Shown here in pieces: positions 56,668 through 57,821 of a stretch of 57,821 nt of DNA. The position numbers and the translations under genes were made by a program. The notes under the pieces were generated by a model that was not told the origin of the DNA, searched no databases, and saw nothing but the letters and a program-made list of their open reading frames with translations. Positions within the stretch are counted from its first letter, which is position 1; each line of letters starts with the position of its first letter. The stretch spans positions 1 through 57,821 of the forward strand of contig JAAMPI010000161.1 in NCBI GenBank assembly GCA_013054445.1. Direction: 5' to 3'. This DNA comes from Cudoniella acicularis (taxonomy: Eukaryota > Ascomycota > Leotiomycetes > Helotiales > Helotiaceae).

Positions 56668-57821
56668 TCTGGGTCACAAATTACCTTGATCCCGTAAGCC
56701 TGCAGCCTGATGAGCACTGGGTTGCAATCATCAGACGCATGATCGCAAATTGATGCATTCGAACCACAGGTCAGGCTTTTGCTTACAAACCAAGATATCG
56801 GCCCAACCACCTTGGGCCAGTCGCTTCTGATAAGGATATCCGGCCTCGCAAATTCGAGCCTCGTCTTCAAATATCATCCAAGTTGCATCCTCCAATCTCT
56901 GCGGGTGCATATCTCCATTACTAGCAATACCGCTCGAAAGAGCAGTCTCTGCAAAAAGCTAAATGGTTATGTAATCGCTTTCTAAATAAACTCGAAACAA
57001 AGCGGGAAGACATGAAAATAATGTCCTCGGCTGGGGTATTCTTCTTATCGAAAGGCTTAAATGAACCTCTGATAACTCTTCTTATGTTTCTGCTGCTTCT
57101 TTTTAGTGGTTTTAATTCAGTTGTATTCTCGATTTGGAGAAGTGATGTAGGGCTTTAGAGGATTAACTTAAGGCTTTAATGTTGAGAGTATCTTACAAGT
57201 GAAGGGGAAATAGAGTGAGCTTGCACACCAGTAATCAGTCCCTATTCCTATCTCTCACTTAGCCTCGCCGCGAACAAAAAGGGGGAGGGGCCTGTGCGCT
57301 GATTTGAGACTTACTCCCTCCACCAAACCCGAGCCTAATATTCTCATTCTCTCAATTACTTCAAAGGATAGTCTAAAGTTCTTAATAATTTATAAGATTT
57401 CTAGTTACTATATATTTATTATCCCGATTTTTACTAGTCAGCGCGACCTACCGCATTCCTGGAACGTATCTAAACTTAGTCAAATGTATGCTTCTAACCG
57501 CACAACCCGATCTCTATATAGAAGACCTAGATAAATAGTATAAGAGAATTAGGTCTAAGATATTTTAGGGATAAAAGAACCGTAGATTTAGGAGGACCAG
57601 AGGTCCGACTAAGCACTATACTGCTTAGCCTCTAAAGGGTAGGTGCCTCCCATGACAGGGAATGTTAACAGAAACAATAGCGGGTTCTGCACAAAAGGCT
57701 TATGGAACCGTGTAAACCCAGTAAATTTTGTCTCTTTGGATTCTAGCATGGAATCCCCAGCCGGCAATTCTCAAGTAGCTTGGAGGATTGCCGATGGATG
57801 CCATGTCTAAGATTTGTTCAT
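56668..57821. other. Right-end region, no gene seen
   Basis: This holds the upstream region of the NLR gene, then AT-rich, repeat-like DNA (57340-57600) with polypurine and TTAGG-like words. A minus-strand open frame at 56652-56870 overlaps the NLR start and lacks any motif. A gene may begin beyond the right edge. Confidence 0.45.

Noticed and set aside
1..57821. tRNA, rRNA, CRISPR or prokaryotic operon features
   Set aside because: No B-box-containing cloverleaf, rRNA core or spaced repeat array was seen on either strand, and the genome is eukaryotic.

Overview
The window is nuclear DNA of a filamentous ascomycete (Pezizomycotina; a Leotiomycete-like fungus would fit but cannot be proven from the sequence). 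Genes carry many short introns (about 46-180 nt) with GTRNGT donors and CTRAY-type branch sites. The families are typically fungal: a LaeA-type methyltransferase, a wax-synthase-like acyltransferase, 2EXR proteins, a GPI-anchored fasciclin protein, a SesB-NACHT-ankyrin NLR and an alpha-aminoadipate-pathway LYS9. Two N bases (8565, 40416) and two one-base homopolymer insertions inside a conserved gene suggest a draft assembly. Exon structures were built by hand from reading frames, splice signals and family conservation.

Layout. 1-15 kb is gene-sparse: the 3' end of a membrane protein, a LaeA-like methyltransferase, a conserved hypothetical protein, a wax-synthase-like MBOAT, a small secreted protein with a decayed neighbouring copy, two 2EXR proteins and a two-domain fasciclin protein. 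15.7-39.4 kb is a housekeeping core: GYP5-like Rab GAP, a 4,148-residue TOM1/HUWE1-type HECT ubiquitin ligase, ribose-phosphate diphosphokinase (PRS2/4 type), ribosomal protein eS6, CTF8 and a YjlB-like cupin. These genes serve vesicle traffic, ubiquitin-dependent turnover, PRPP supply, translation and sister-chromatid cohesion. They are neighbours, not a pathway.

From about 39.6 kb to the right end the sequence looks accessory: two small two-helix membrane proteins, a palindrome and LTR-like debris, a divergent pair (papain/NlpC-like candidate and protealysin-like M4 metallopeptidase), a small orphan protein, about 2 kb of repeat-derived DNA, LYS9, an AT-rich tract, a 5'-truncated UbiA prenyltransferase and an NLR-type immune-receptor-like protein.

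The most unusual object is LYS9 (47948-50686, minus). It encodes a complete 449-residue enzyme but is split into 16 exons, five of them 14-21 nt. The 5' splice site before one 19-nt exon lies in one arm of a perfect 15-bp inverted repeat, and the other arm begins just after the next 5' splice site. Skipping that exon shifts the frame into an early stop, so the hairpin could act as a splicing switch on lysine synthesis. That last point is inference.
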